Assembly (NCBI RefSeq): GCF_947179515.1
Contig: NC_067473.1
Location: 88,954,850 to 89,018,849, forward strand
From: Apodemus sylvaticus
Taxonomy: Eukaryota; Chordata; Mammalia; Rodentia; Muridae
Length of the DNA: 64,000 nucleotides
Direction: 5' to 3'
Shown here: in pieces, positions 10,986-23,356 of the stretch
How positions within the stretch are numbered: the stretch's first letter is position 1
Layout of the letters: each line of letters starts with the position of its first letter
Notes under the pieces: generated by a model
Databases searched by the model: none
Seen by the model: the letters and a program-made list of their open reading frames with translations, nothing else
What the model was told of the DNA's origin: nothing
Translations under genes and position numbers: made by a program

Positions 10986-13900
10986 AAGAAAGTTTTAAAA
11001 AAAAACCCTAAGCCTACAATTATCAAGTGGAAATTAACATCTCATTATTTTACTATAGAATGTACTTTAAATCTTCATCATTATGTGTCACCTCCTTTCT
11101 ATCTGGAAGCAGCTTTATACCATCAAAAAAAGAGATGGGATATGAGCAATTCTATATTGGAAAAGAGGAAGATGGGGAAGCTGGCTGCACCTCCTTATTC
11201 TTGGTAGTATTGTGTTTTATTATTTTATTACAGTTGGAATGATGATAGACTAGAGCACAACAATGAAAACAATCACTTCCCCCAAACATGAACAGTTAAA
11301 TTCACTGTCCACAAATCATGTTGAAGAATCCTGTCTGTGTTCCTCTATTCAAGCACCTGCTTTAGTGAGGACACGGAGGGACCTGTTGCTGTTGCCTTTG
11401 CTTCCTTATTTACATAGTGTCCAAATGAGTCTGGATATTGGTTCTTATTGTTTAAGACTACACATGGTATCTTGTCTGTAATGTATGTAGTCTACACATT
11501 TGATGTTGAAGATTTACAAGTAGATGGCTTTTCATATCATTTAGTAAAAGATTTTTTACTTTGCCATAACAGTTACCTAGGATTAATTACTTCACACCTC
11601 TGTGTTTAAATCTCCTCTGTTACAGATGTTCACACTACTAACTGAAGTCATATGTGGTAAATTTAGTGACTTGATAAGGAAATACCTTTTGCCATACATA
11701 TTTTTTTACTATTATCTTCACCACTGTTCTTCTGCACAACCATAAGCATGTGATGTAAATATAGATTTTTTAATGCACAATTTTGATTTTAACCTCATTG
11801 TCTCTGTCACTTCTTGGTATCTTACAGTATATGGTACATACTCTTAAGTACTCAATGATTATATATCAAATATCCTGTTTACTTTTAATACTTTTATATG
11901 CAGTGTTTTAAGAAAGCATTTGAGATACACACACACAAAAACACACATATTCATATAGGCATATAAATATGTGTGTATGTATGTTCATAGATTGAAGCAC
12001 TAACTTTATGAAAAATATTTTTATTATTATAAATAAAAATATGATATGCCCTTTCTGAAATGTTTTCTTCTGGCTCTGGCAGTCTAAAGACATCATAATA
12101 AAAATTAAGCAAAAGGATGTTTATTTGGCATATAAGTCTATGGAAAGTGAATTCTCCATTCATTATAAATGTTCCTTCCTATTTATTGAAAGAAAGAGTT
12201 GAGGATGCAGGAAAAATGATTTGACTCCTTATTTTGTGTACTTCACACCCAGACAACTAATTTTTGCTTAAGATGATGAAATCACACAACCTGAAGTTGC
12301 ACCAGAGCTGGGTTTCAGATATCAGTCTGACACTCGTCTAACATAGTACACTTTATGCACCAGTTTGTGAAGCTGTGTATTATCTCCTTCCACACATAAA
12401 GTAATTTCTTCTGCCAAAAATAAAGGAGTGAGATATCTCTATATTCACATTTTGTTCTGCCTCAAGTATGCTATTGATCAGACTCTAGACCTTAGTCTTT
12501 AGTCCTCCTAGAATATGGCAGCCTGGATCATGAATTTTAGTGTCAGTTATAAAGGCTTACTTAAAACTTCTCCCTCAAAAGTTGTTTCCTGCCACTATAT
12601 ATCTTGCACAAGCACTTGGTACCTTCCCATGTCAGCTGTAACCTTCTCTCCAGGGGTCTGGGTTAAGTACTGAAAGCTGTGGAGATAAAAACTTAATTCC
12701 TATCAGTCTGTCAAAGGCTGTTATCAAAACTGGTACCTTAAACTTGCTGTTAAGTCTAAAAAGAAACCTTGTGGGCAAGAAAAATATGATTCAATATCCA
12801 ATTTGTTTAGTTAACTAACTCAGCTCACAAGAGTATCTTTACTTTGAATTTATAAAAATCCAGATAAAGAAAAACAGTAAAAATGATGGTTTATAAAACT
12901 ATTCCACTCAAGTCCAACATAACTATAATTTCTATATAAATCATGTTTCTCCATAAAAGAGTTCAGATTGATTACAGTTTAGTTCCTTGAAAGCATGACC
13001 CTCATTCTTTGAGAAATGGCAAGTGTTTTCTTTGCACATAGTTTGGTGATCTGTATAGTCCCAGGTCTAAAATAAAATCTGCACTGTGGAATGTTCCACA
13101 GGAACCCTTGGTGAAAGTAGGGCAATAAATACCTTTTATGAGCATGTAATTTGGGGACTTGTCTTAGGAGAAATAAGTTGTATACATGTTTCAGAATGCC
13201 TATCAATATTCATTGTTAGTGAAACAGAGTTATATACTATATCTAACATATATATGCAGCCATGCTCAAACAGGGCATTGGTTGTGACTGTTCACTATAA
13301 AATCTATGCAGACTGTCATACAATGCTATATAGGAGAAGACGAAGGCCCTGGTACTTGAGGTTCTAGAATAAACTTAGGATCTAAGATAATCAGATGATT
13401 TACATGAGCATATAAATTAGAGTCTTAATCAAATAGGAATATGGTGCTTGAGTAGACAAAAGGACGACAGGGAATATAATTGCCTTTAAAGTTAACATCA
13501 TAATATTACTGTTAAATCAGTATTTACCAATAGATACTTATCTTTAAATTTTGTGTTGTGTTAAGATATTTAGTTTTAAAATCATATTCTTAGAAACTGT
13601 GATCAGAAATATGGAAGAATCATGCTGAGAGAAAAAGTGGAAATCTCTTTCTTAATTGAAAGTAAGGAGCATTTTCCATTGCTGTGGATTCATTTCCTGG
13701 AGCTTTAGGAATAATCAAATAAGTGTATTCTTTAAATGTGACCAGAGTGTGATGCAAGGGACTTAATTTAGTAAAACAAGTACATACAGTATTGAAGACT
13801 GGTTAGTTTTAACTGCTTATTATTATCCTATGAAATAAAATTCGTTTATATAACATAAAATAATGTATTTTAGTAATATGTTATAGTAGAGAGTAGTTAT

Positions 13901-14474
13901 ATTTTCATTACTCTACTTTGCTTCATTGCCTACACTATACCTCATTTATCTTATCAAGTACCAAGTGTATTCTATGAAAAAAATATTTTCCAGTTAAATA
14001 TATAGTCTTGAGGTAAACATTATTAGGTATTAAATAAAGAATATGGTATTAAAAGCTTGTTGGACAAGGAGAAATTTCTTTTACTGATATATAAAATTGT
14101 ACTATAAAAATGGAAGAATTACATTCTGCAGTTTTTAATACTATATATAATTTTTCAAGTGTTATGAAATATAGATTGCTTAAAAGATAAATCTGTGTAC
14201 TGTACCCAGATGAAAAATCATGCCTGTCTTTATAAAAACAGACTTTGTGGAAGCATGCTATCAAGCCTGCTTAGGGACTCAGGCAAGCATATAACCTCCT
14301 GAGGCACTGCTTCTAAAAGACTACTGTCAGAGATCCTAGCTTTGAGAGTGATGGTGATAAATGCGTTAGCTACATAGATCACAAGAATCATTACCCTTGT
14401 GAATCAAATCATTACATTGCATATCTTGTCTACAACCAATCCGTGAAGTTGATATTTTATAGTAAGAGGCAAGG
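10986..14474. other. Long unassigned AT-rich segment
   Basis: About 3.5 kb with no recognised transposable element or gene. Open frames (65-93 residues) have AT-biased, low-complexity or unremarkable sequences and overlap on both strands. Likely old, unique or fully decayed DNA. Confidence 0.5.
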
Positions 14475-14872
14475 TTTTTCCCTATGTTTATGTGTGTGTG
14501 TGTGTATGTGTGTGTGTGTATGCTTGTATGCAACTGCAGGATGAATGCCTGTATATACACCATAGCATACATCCCACGGCCCAAGTGTGGTGGTCAGAAG
14601 ACACAGAAGACAACTCCCAAGAATTGGTTTTCATCTTCCACCTTGTTGAGGAAGGCTAACTCGTGTCTTTGCTGCAGTTAAGAGCTTCTAGGTAGTTTTC
14701 TTTACCTCTTTCTCCTATCATACAGCAGGAAATCTGTGTCTACTGTTGTGTAGCACCACTTGTGGATGTTAACATCAGTTCTGGTGATCTAACTCATGTC
14801 CATAGACTTGAACAGTAGGTGCGTTTGCCTCTTGAGACACTTCTCTGGCTGTAGCTATATAGCTTTTCTACA
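14475..14872 (-). mobile_element. Degenerate SINE (B4/RSINE1 or B3-like), minus, with (TG)n
   Basis: A (TG)n tract (about 14,489-14,519) is followed by 'gtggtggtcagaagacacag' and 'tggttttcatcttccaccttg', then a tail 'gatctaactcatgtccatagacttg...cctcttgagacacttctctggc'. This order matches an antisense tRNA-derived rodent SINE ('ggtcagaggacaac', 'gttctctccttccaccatg', 'cactgagccatctctccggc'). A central part is interrupted by unmatched sequence. Confidence 0.5.
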
Positions 14873-17188
14873 TTTTCCTTATCTGTTATAGTTTAGAACT
14901 TATCCCATGATAAGTTCTTCATCAGTTTGTGAAAAATTGATAATTTTTATTATAACAGAAAATATGATTGAAATTGATACCATTTATGTACCTTTTCATC
15001 TTACAAATTAAAGATTGATTAAATATTTTAGAATGATTAAAGTTATTAAGGCAAGCCAATAAAAGTTTTATGTTAATTTTTAACTGGCCATGTAGAGAAA
15101 GCATGGTGCATGTAAAGAAAGCACAGAACAGCATGATCTTCCTTCCCTTGGACTTAAGGTGAAAGTGTCTTTCAATATTTTTTCCAACAGAAATGCTGTG
15201 AAGTGTTTGTCATTAAAACAGGGCAGAGTTTTCTGAGAAGCAAATTTATTTTTTTCCTTTGTTAAATATAGTGATATAATATTGCAAGGTACTAAGAATA
15301 ATATGATTAATATCTATAAGATCTCATGTGTTTTAGAACAAATGGACTAAGTCTGTATCTTGTTTACTTATATTTCGTTAACAATATGTATTATAAAGGG
15401 TGTCTTATATAGAAGAAACAACAGAAGCAAACAGAAGTAACAGTGTCAAATTATCTATGTCAAGCTTAGCCAATACTACTAAAATCTCCCTTTAGAAGAG
15501 TCTTGAGATGACAACTTGAACCAGCTCAGCAGTATGAATATGCCTGAGCCTCCACAGCATTCTCTCTGGAGGGGGACTGAATATGGTAATATCCTTATGC
15601 AGATCATCTCATATTTGTTCTGTTCTAATTCATTCATGTCCAGGGACCACTTCTAGAACAAAATGAAATGACTTTAGAGCTTCACCAGAATACAAGCTCA
15701 CTTATATTTATGTATACTTTTCTTTCACAATTTTTACCCCAGCACTGCAGTTGCTGGCTACCCAAGCCTGGCCATGGTATTTGTCTCACTACACAGGAGT
15801 TTCCAAAAATAAACATTTGCAACTCAAACCCTGGCCAACCTGTCATGTGGGTTACAAGAGATAAAGTAGTATTCTAATTATTTTCATGGATATTGAAATT
15901 GGGTTTGCACTGGTAGATTAGTAATAATTGAGAAATATTATTTGAGTGTATTATTAAATACTTTTTTATTGTATGTGTAAAGCAAAAGGAAGATTCTCTG
16001 AAAAGGAGTAAAGATGCATACACACAAATGAATTGTAGTAAACAGCTAGGAGAAGGGATTTTATATAAAACATCTATTTCAAAATAAAAATATTTAAAAT
16101 CCAAGCACTAGTTAATGATCAGATACAAAATGAAAAGAACAGAAACTTGAAAATTAATATTCTGTTTCTTAGGCATTTCAATTTTTCAAACAAAACAGAA
16201 CAATGGACCAAATGTTACAATATAATCTTACAAGTAAATAACTCGTTTCAAGCTAAATTCTGTTTTTATAAATAGTACAAAGATCATCTGATTATTTCAA
16301 CCTGCAACGATTATGAATTTAGGCCAATTGTGGAACTGAGATCAATTTCCTCACTATAAGATAAACACATCAGAAACATGTTTCTTCATCCATGTACCAC
16401 AAGGATTTATTGAATTGACTTTTCGAGCACTATGAGAAGACTTTCTAATATGTACTTAGCACAAATATTATTTTGAAATATCTAAAATAAGATATAAAAT
16501 TAATCATATACTTCTTAGAAGAATCTATTTTAGTTCAAGTCTACTCCATTATTGTTTCATAAGCTTTCTCAATGTTTGTGTCTCTCTCCCTCTCTCTCTT
16601 TCTGTTATCCACCCCACCCCAAACACACACACAATTTCTTTCAAAGAGCTATCAGAATTCACCCAAAAAAGGGTTATCAGCACAAAGTGTAAAATAAGAC
16701 TGTGATTTGAATTTGGGAATTACTATTTGAAATTATAAACTAAACTCACTCTGATTTCCAGCCTCAGAACCATTCAACACTGGTCTATGATAGTAAACAA
16801 ATTAAAGAGTTGCTTTCTCTTTTGAGTATTACAATTTTATGCTAGTGATGAAAAATAATCTACATTCTATGTAAAATGATCTGTACATTTTTAAGTAGAG
16901 GAAGTGTGCAAATGTCATGATGCCTTTAACTTCCTGATGTCTGACTTCCATGGAAACACTTTTATTAAAATATTGTTCTGATAATGCCTGATTCTTTTTT
17001 AGAACACTCCAATCAAATTGCAATAAAGCAGAAGGTATGTGGCATCATTTTTTTAGTTTTACAGTGTAGTAAAATATTCATCATGCATTTTTTATAATTA
17101 TCACAGTAAATTGGTATTAAAATGCCTCCATTATATCAATGATAAATAAAGAACTTGCATAATTAAATATTTTTAAAATCTAGCCATT
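14873..17188. other. Unassigned AT-rich DNA
   Basis: About 2.3 kb without a recognised element. A short (TC)n/(CT)n tract lies near 16,580-16,605 and a CA run at 16,622-16,633. Confidence 0.5.
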
Positions 17189-17200
17189 AAAGAATAATGA
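17189..17200. repeat. Target-site duplication, left copy
   Basis: The 12-mer AAAGAATAATGA here is repeated exactly at 18,904-18,915. It brackets the inverted L1 between them. The preceding 'ATT|AAAG' on plus corresponds to a bottom-strand nick close to the L1 endonuclease consensus TTTT/AA. Confidence 0.9.
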
Positions 17201-18903
17201 ATCCAGGCAGTTTTTAACACTATTGCTCTGTAGTATTGCTTGAGGTCAGGGATACTGATTCCCCCAGATTTTCTTTTGTTGCTGAGAATAGTTTTAGCTA
17301 TCCTGGGTTTTTTGTTGTTCCAGATGAATTTGATAATTGCTCTTTCTAACTCTGTGAAGAATTGAGTTGGGATTTTGATGGGTATTGCATTGAATCTGTA
17401 TAATGCTTTTGGCAAAATGGCCATTTTAACTATATTGATTCTACCGATCCATGAGCATGGGAGGTTTTCCCATTTTTTGAGGTCTTCTTCCATTACCTTC
17501 TTCAGAGTCTTGAAGTTCTTGTCATACAGATCTTTCACATGTTGGGTAAGATTCACCCCAAGATACTTTATATTGGTTGTGGCTATTGTGAAGGGAGTCA
17601 TTTCCCTAATTTCTTTCTCAGCCTGCTTATCTTTTGAGTATAGGAAGGCCACTGATTTGCTTGAGTTGATTTTATAACCTGCCACTTTGCTGAAGTTGTT
17701 TATCAGCTGTAGGAGCTCTCTAGTGGAGTTTTTTGGGTCACTTAGGTAGACTATCATGTCGTCTTCTTCCTTTCCAATTTGTATCCCTTTGACCTCCTTA
17801 TGTTGTCGAATTGCCCGAGCTAGTACCTCAAGTACAATATTGAAAAGATAAGGAGAAAGGGGGCAGCCTTGTCTGGTCCCCGATTTCAGTGGGATTGCTT
17901 CAAGTTTCTCTCCATTTAGTTTGATGCTGGCTACCGGTTTGCTGTATATTGCTTTTACTATGTTTAGGTATGGGCCTTGAATTCCTGTTCTCTCCAAGAC
18001 TTTAAGCATGAAAGGATGCTTTGAATGAAAGGTCAAATGCTTTTTCAGCATCCAATGAAATGACCATGTGGTTTTGTTCTTTGAGTTTGTTTATGTAGTG
18101 GATTGTATTGATGGATTTCCGTATATTGAACCAACCCTGCATTCCCGGGATAAAGCCTACTTGATCATGGTGGATGATCGTTTTGATGTGTTCTTGGATT
18201 CGGTTGGCAAGAATTTTATTTAGTATTTTTGCATCGATGTTCATAAGGGAAATTGGTCTGAAGTTCTCTTTCTTTGTTGGATCTTTGTGTGGCTTTGGTA
18301 TCAGCGTAATTGTGGCTTCATAGAAGGAATTGGGTAGTGTTCCTTCTGTTTCTATTTTGTGGAATAGTTTGAAGAGTATTGGTGTTAACTCTTCTTTGAA
18401 GGTCTGGTAGAATTCTGCACTGAAACCATCTGGTGCTTTTTTTGGTTGGAAGACTTTCTATGGCTCCTTCTATTTCTTTAGGCATTATGGGACTGTTTAG
18501 ATGGTCTATTTGGTCCTGATTTAATTTTGGTATTTGGTATCTGTCAAGGAAATTGTCCATTTCCTCCAGATTCTCCAGTTGTGTTGAGTACAGTCTCTTG
18601 TAGTAGGATCTGATGATTTTTTGGATTTCCTCAGTTTCCATTGTTATAACTCCCTTTTCATTTCTAAGTTTGTTAATTTGGTATCCCTCAACAGAAGAGG
18701 TACAAGAAGAAAGGAGGAGTGGCTCCTGGTTCTGGAAAGACTCAGTGAAACAGTATTCGGCAAAACCAGAGTGGGAAGGGGTGGGTAGGAGGACAGGGGA
18801 AGAGAAGGGGGCTTACGGGACTTTCGGGGAGTGGGGGGGCTAGAAAAGGGGAAATCATTTGAAATGTAAATAAATTATATTGAATGAAAAAAATTTAAAA
18901 AAA
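17201..18903 (+). mobile_element. Twin-primed L1: inverted 5' part plus sense 3' end
   Basis: Two parts of one L1 copy are joined head to head. From 17,207 to about 18,685 the sequence is ORF2 read on the minus strand (reverse transcriptase region). From about 18,688 to 18,903 it is the L1 3' UTR and poly-A tail on plus ('ggtacaagaagaaaggagg' to 'gaaatgtaaataaattatat' and an A tract). A perfect 12-bp target-site duplication encloses the pair, so it entered in one event. This is the signature of twin priming, in which a second primer starts on the L1 RNA internally and produces a 5' inversion. The ORF2 tail between the two parts is deleted. Confidence 0.93.
17207..18641 (-). pseudogene. L1 ORF2 reverse-transcriptase fragment (inverted part)
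   Basis: Minus-strand frames at 17,173-18,051, 18,002-18,244 and 18,318-18,641 carry the L1 reverse transcriptase, in order 'IQKIIRSYYKRLYSTQLENL', 'HDQVGFIPGMQGWFNIRKSI', 'LKSGTRQGCPLSPYLFNIVL' and the thumb region. The catalytic block normally reads 'KEEVKLSLFADDMIVYL'. Here it reads 'KEEDDMIVYL', so seven residues, including the F and A of FADD, are lost in frame (21 bp). Frameshifts separate the three frames. It cannot encode an active polymerase. Confidence 0.9.
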
Positions 18904-18915
18904 AAAGAATAATGA
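18904..18915. repeat. Target-site duplication, right copy
   Basis: An exact repeat of 17,189-17,200, immediately after the A-rich tail of the twin-primed L1. Confidence 0.9.
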
Positions 18916-19734
18916 GTGATTGTGTGTTTGGTCCTTGACCTAACACATTAAAAATTACTTTATTCAATAGTGATGTTGGACTGTCATAAACATTTCCCTA
19001 GAATATCAAGTAATTATTTGTGATGTTATTAACTGTCTAAATACCATCTGTACAAATGCTCCCTTTTAGTCTAAGCCAACATCCAAATGCCTTGCAGATT
19101 TTCAGAAGTCTTAGTTTAGTTCTATGTGTGTCTGGTATTATCTAATATTTCTTAGCCTGTTGGCACTGATATCCTAGCCTTCTGTACCAGTTTGAGCTTC
19201 AAATCACCCAGGCACTTCATAGCTTATAAATGTTTACAGTGGGACCAATATGGAGATGCAAACAAGTTTTAAGGAAAACCATCATCAATTTGCACACAGC
19301 TATGGAAATTACACAGTAGAACTGGCTTTGGATTTTACTGTTATATGCTTCCTGCAGTCAAAGCTATGTCCTCAAACTGTTGTACTTCCTATAGAAGCCT
19401 ATACAAAAAAAATCATATCAACCATAGTCTGGAAGAAGTTGAAACTATTTAAAACTTGTACTGTTTGTACCTTATTTACTTCTCAAGGCTCCTCTGTATA
19501 TAGCTGTGTCTCTCTGGGCATCTCCACTGTGGCCATGTAGCCTGACTTGGTGAACAGGAAAGCAATGATTCAGAAGAGGCCTGGCAGGAGCTTCAGTGCT
19601 GGGATTTGAACTTCTTGAAAGTCCTAAGATAATACGTTCCCTAATGAAAAGCAAAGATCTTATCACTCTTGTATGCCCAACTATAAAGGAATCTCAACTC
19701 TAATGCTTAAGGGTAAGACGATCTTCAGTCAATA
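18916..19734. other. Unassigned DNA
   Basis: No element recognised. A 96-residue plus frame (19,250-19,540) has no identifiable domain. Confidence 0.45.
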
Positions 19735-22700
19735 GAAACTGAACAGGGACACTGTGAAACTAATTGAAGCTTTAGACCAATTAAATTTAACAGGTAGATA
19801 TATAGAACATTTTATCCTAAAGCAAAAGTATATAACTTTTTCTCAGCACCTCATCGTACCTTCTCCAAAATCGACCATATAATTGGTCACAAGACAGACC
19901 TCAACATATATAAGAAGATCAAACTAATCCCATGCCTCCTATCATATCACTATGGAGTAAAAGTATTCCTCAATAGCAAGCAAAACAACAGAAAACCGAC
20001 ATACACTTGGAAACTGAACAATATTCTACTCAATGATACCTTGGTCAAGGAAGAAATAAAGAAAGAAATTAGAGACGATTTAGAACTTAATGAAAATGAA
20101 GACACAACATACCCAAATCTATGGGACACAATGAAAGCAGTACTAAGAGGAAAACTCATAGCCCTGATTAACTCCAAAAAGAGAATGGAGAGAGCATACA
20201 CTAACAGCTTAATGACACACCTGAAAGCCCTGGAAAAAAATGAAGCTATTTCAACCAGGAGGAGTAGAAGGAGGAAATTATCAAACACAGGACTGAAATC
20301 AATCAAGTAGAAACAAAGAGAACCATACAAAGAATCAACAAAACCAGGATCTGGGTCTTTGACAAAATCAACAAGATAGATAAAGCCTTAGCCAGACTAA
20401 CCAAAGGGCACAGAGACAGTATCCAGATTAACAAAATTAGAAATGAAAAGGGAGATATAACAACAGAAACTGAGGAAATTAAAAAAAAAAAAAACATTAG
20501 ATCCTACTACAAAAGCCTATACTCCACACAACTGGAGAATCTGGAGGAAATGGACAGTTTCCTAGACAGATATCCGACACCAAAACTAAATCAGGATCAA
20601 ATAGATCATCTAAACAGTCCCATAACACATGAAAAAATAAAAAGGGTCATAGAAAGTCTCCCAACCAAAAACAGCACGGGACCAGATGGCTTCAGTGCAG
20701 AATTCTATCAGACCTTCATAGAAGACCTAACACCAATACTCTTCAAACTATTCCACAAAATAGAAACAGAAGGAACTCTGCCCAACTCATTCTATGAAGC
20801 CACAATTTCACTGATACTAAAACCACACAAAGATCCAACAAAGAAAGAGAACTTCAGGCCAATTTCCCTTATGAATATTGATGCAAAAATACTTAATAAA
20901 ATTCTTTCCAATCGAATCAAAGAACACATCAAAACGATCATCTACTATGATCAAGTAGGCTTCATCCCAGGGATAAAGGGATGGTGCAATATAAGGAAAT
21001 CCATCAATGCTATCCACTACATAAACAAACTCAAAGAAAAAAACCATATGATCATCTCATTAGATGCAGAAAAAACATTGGACAAAATTCAGCATTCTTT
21101 CATGCTAAAAGTCTTAGAAAGAACAGGAATTCAAGGCCCATACCTAAAGTTCGTTAAAGCAATATACAGGAAACTGGTAGCCAACATCAAACGAAACAGA
21201 AAGAAACTTGAAGCAATCCCACTAAAATCAGGGACTAGACAAGACTGTCCTCTCTCTCCATTTCTTTTCAATATAGTACTTGAAGTTCTAGCTAGAGCAA
21301 TTAGACAACATAAGAAGGTCAAGGGGATACAAATTGGAAAGGAAGAAGTCAAATTATCACTTTTTGCAGATGACATGATAGTCTACTTAAGTGACCCGAA
21401 AACCTCCACCAGAGAACTCCTAGAGCTGATAAACAACTTCTGCAAAGCAGCTAATTATAAAATCAACTCAAGCAAATCAGTTGCCTTCCTATACTCAAAG
21501 GATAAAAGGCTGAGAAAGAAGTTAGGGAAATGACACCCTTCACAATAGCAACAAACAATATAAAGTATCTGGGTGTGACTCTAACCAAACAAGTGAAAGA
21601 TCTATATGACAAGAACTTCAGGTCTCTGAAGAAGGAAATTGAAGAAGACCTCAGAAAATGGAAAAATCTACCACGCTTGTGGATCGGCAGGATTAATATA
21701 GTTAAAATGGCCATCTTGCCAAAAGTGATCTACAGATTCAACACAATCCCCATCAAAATCCCAACTCAGTTCTTCACAGAGTTAGAAAAGGCAATTCTCA
21801 TATTCATCTGGAATAACAAAAAACTCAGGATAGCTAAAACTATTCTCAACAACAAAAGAAATTCTGGGGGAATCAGTATCCCTGACTTCAAGCAATACTA
21901 CAGAGCAATAGTGTTAAAAACTGCATGGTATTGGCACAGTGACAGACAAGTGGACCGATGGAATAGAACTGAAGATCCAGAAATGAATCCACACACCTAT
22001 GGTCACTTGATCTTCGACAAAGGAGCTGAAAACATCCAGTGGAGAAAAGATAGCCTTTTCAACAAATGGTGCTGGTTCAATTGGAGGTCAGCATGCAGAA
22101 GAATGCAAATTGATCCATTCTTATATCCATGTACTAAACTTCACTCCAAGTGGATCAAGGACCTCCATGTAAAACCAGACACACTGAAACGAATAGAAAA
22201 GAAACTGGGGAAGACCCTTGAGGACATGGGCACAGGGGGTACATTTCCTGAACAGAACACCAATACCTTATGCTCTAAGATCAAGAATTGACAAATGGGA
22301 CCTCATAAAATTACAGAGTTTCTGTAAGGCAAAGGACACTATTAAAAGGACAAAATGGCAAACATCAAATTGGGAAAGGATATTCACCAACCCTACATCT
22401 GATAGAGGGCTATTATTCAATATATACAAAGAACTCAAGAAGTTAGACCCCAGGGAACCAAATAACCCTATTAAAAAATGGGGTACAGAGCTAAACAAAG
22501 AATTTTCACCTGAAGAAATTCGGATGGCTGAGAAACACATTAAGAAGTGCTCAACATCATTAGTCATTGGGGAAATGAAAATCAAAACAACCCTGAGATT
22601 TCACTTCATACCAGTCAGAATGGCTAAGGTCAAAAACTCAGGAGACAGCAGGTGTTGGCGAGGATATGGAGAAAGAGGAACATTCCTCCACTGCTGGTGG

Positions 22701-23085
22701 GGCTGTAAGATGGTACAACCACTCTGGAAATCAGTCTGGCGGTTCATCAGAAAACTGGACATGACACTTCCGAAGGACCCTGCTATACCTCTCCTGGGCA
22801 TATACCCAGGATTCCCCGGCATGCAATAAAGACAAATGCTCCATTATGTTCATAGCAGCCTTATTTATAATAGCCAGAAGCTGGAAAGAACCCAGATGTC
22901 CCTCAAAGGAGGAATGGATACAGAAAATGTGGTATATTTACACAATGGAATACTACTCAGCAATTAGAAACAATGAATTCACAAAATTTTTAGGCAAATG
23001 GTTTGATCTGGAAAATATCATCCTAAGTGAGGTAACCCAATCACAAAAGAATACACATAGAATGTAATCACTGATAAGTGGATAT
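19735..23085 (+). pseudogene. L1 ORF2 fragment, frameshifted
   Basis: Frames at 20,041-20,310, 20,550-21,533, 21,530-22,291, 22,218-22,829 and 22,846-23,067 follow one another along ORF2. The 327-residue frame (20,550-21,533) contains the polymerase core: 'GPDGFSAEFYQTF', 'FRPISLMNIDAKILNKIL', 'LKSGTRQDCPLSPFLFNIVL' (consensus has G where D stands) and an intact FADD at 21,363-21,374. A frameshift after 'YSKDKR' at ~21,510 ends this frame and the thumb continues in the next. Later frames hold the Cys-rich C-terminal block ('CWRGYGERGTFLHCWWGC'). It is truncated upstream, with at least four frameshifts, and inactive. Confidence 0.92.
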
Positions 23086-23356
23086 TAATTAGCCACGAAG
23101 CTCTGAATACCCAAGACACAAATTGCATAATAAATTACTCCCATGAAGAAGTATGGAGAGGGTCCTGATCCTGGAAAGGATTGATCTAGCATTGGAGAGG
23201 AATATAAGGACAGAGAGAAAGGAGGGAGGTGAATGGAGAATGGATGGAGAGAAGAAGATTTATGGGACATATGGGGAGGGGTGATCTGGGAAAGGGGAAA
23301 TTATTTGGAATGTAAACAAAGAATATAGAAAATTAAAATATTAAAAAAAGATTATT
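19735..23356 (+). mobile_element. 5'-truncated L1, sense, 3.6 kb
   Basis: Starts within the endonuclease part of ORF2 ('gggacactgtgaaactaa' near 19,748), runs through the reverse transcriptase and C-terminal region, and ends with a short 3' UTR, 'ggaatgtaaacaaagaatat' and an A-rich tail near 23,356. No 5' UTR or ORF1 is present. I could not see a convincing target-site duplication. Confidence 0.92.
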
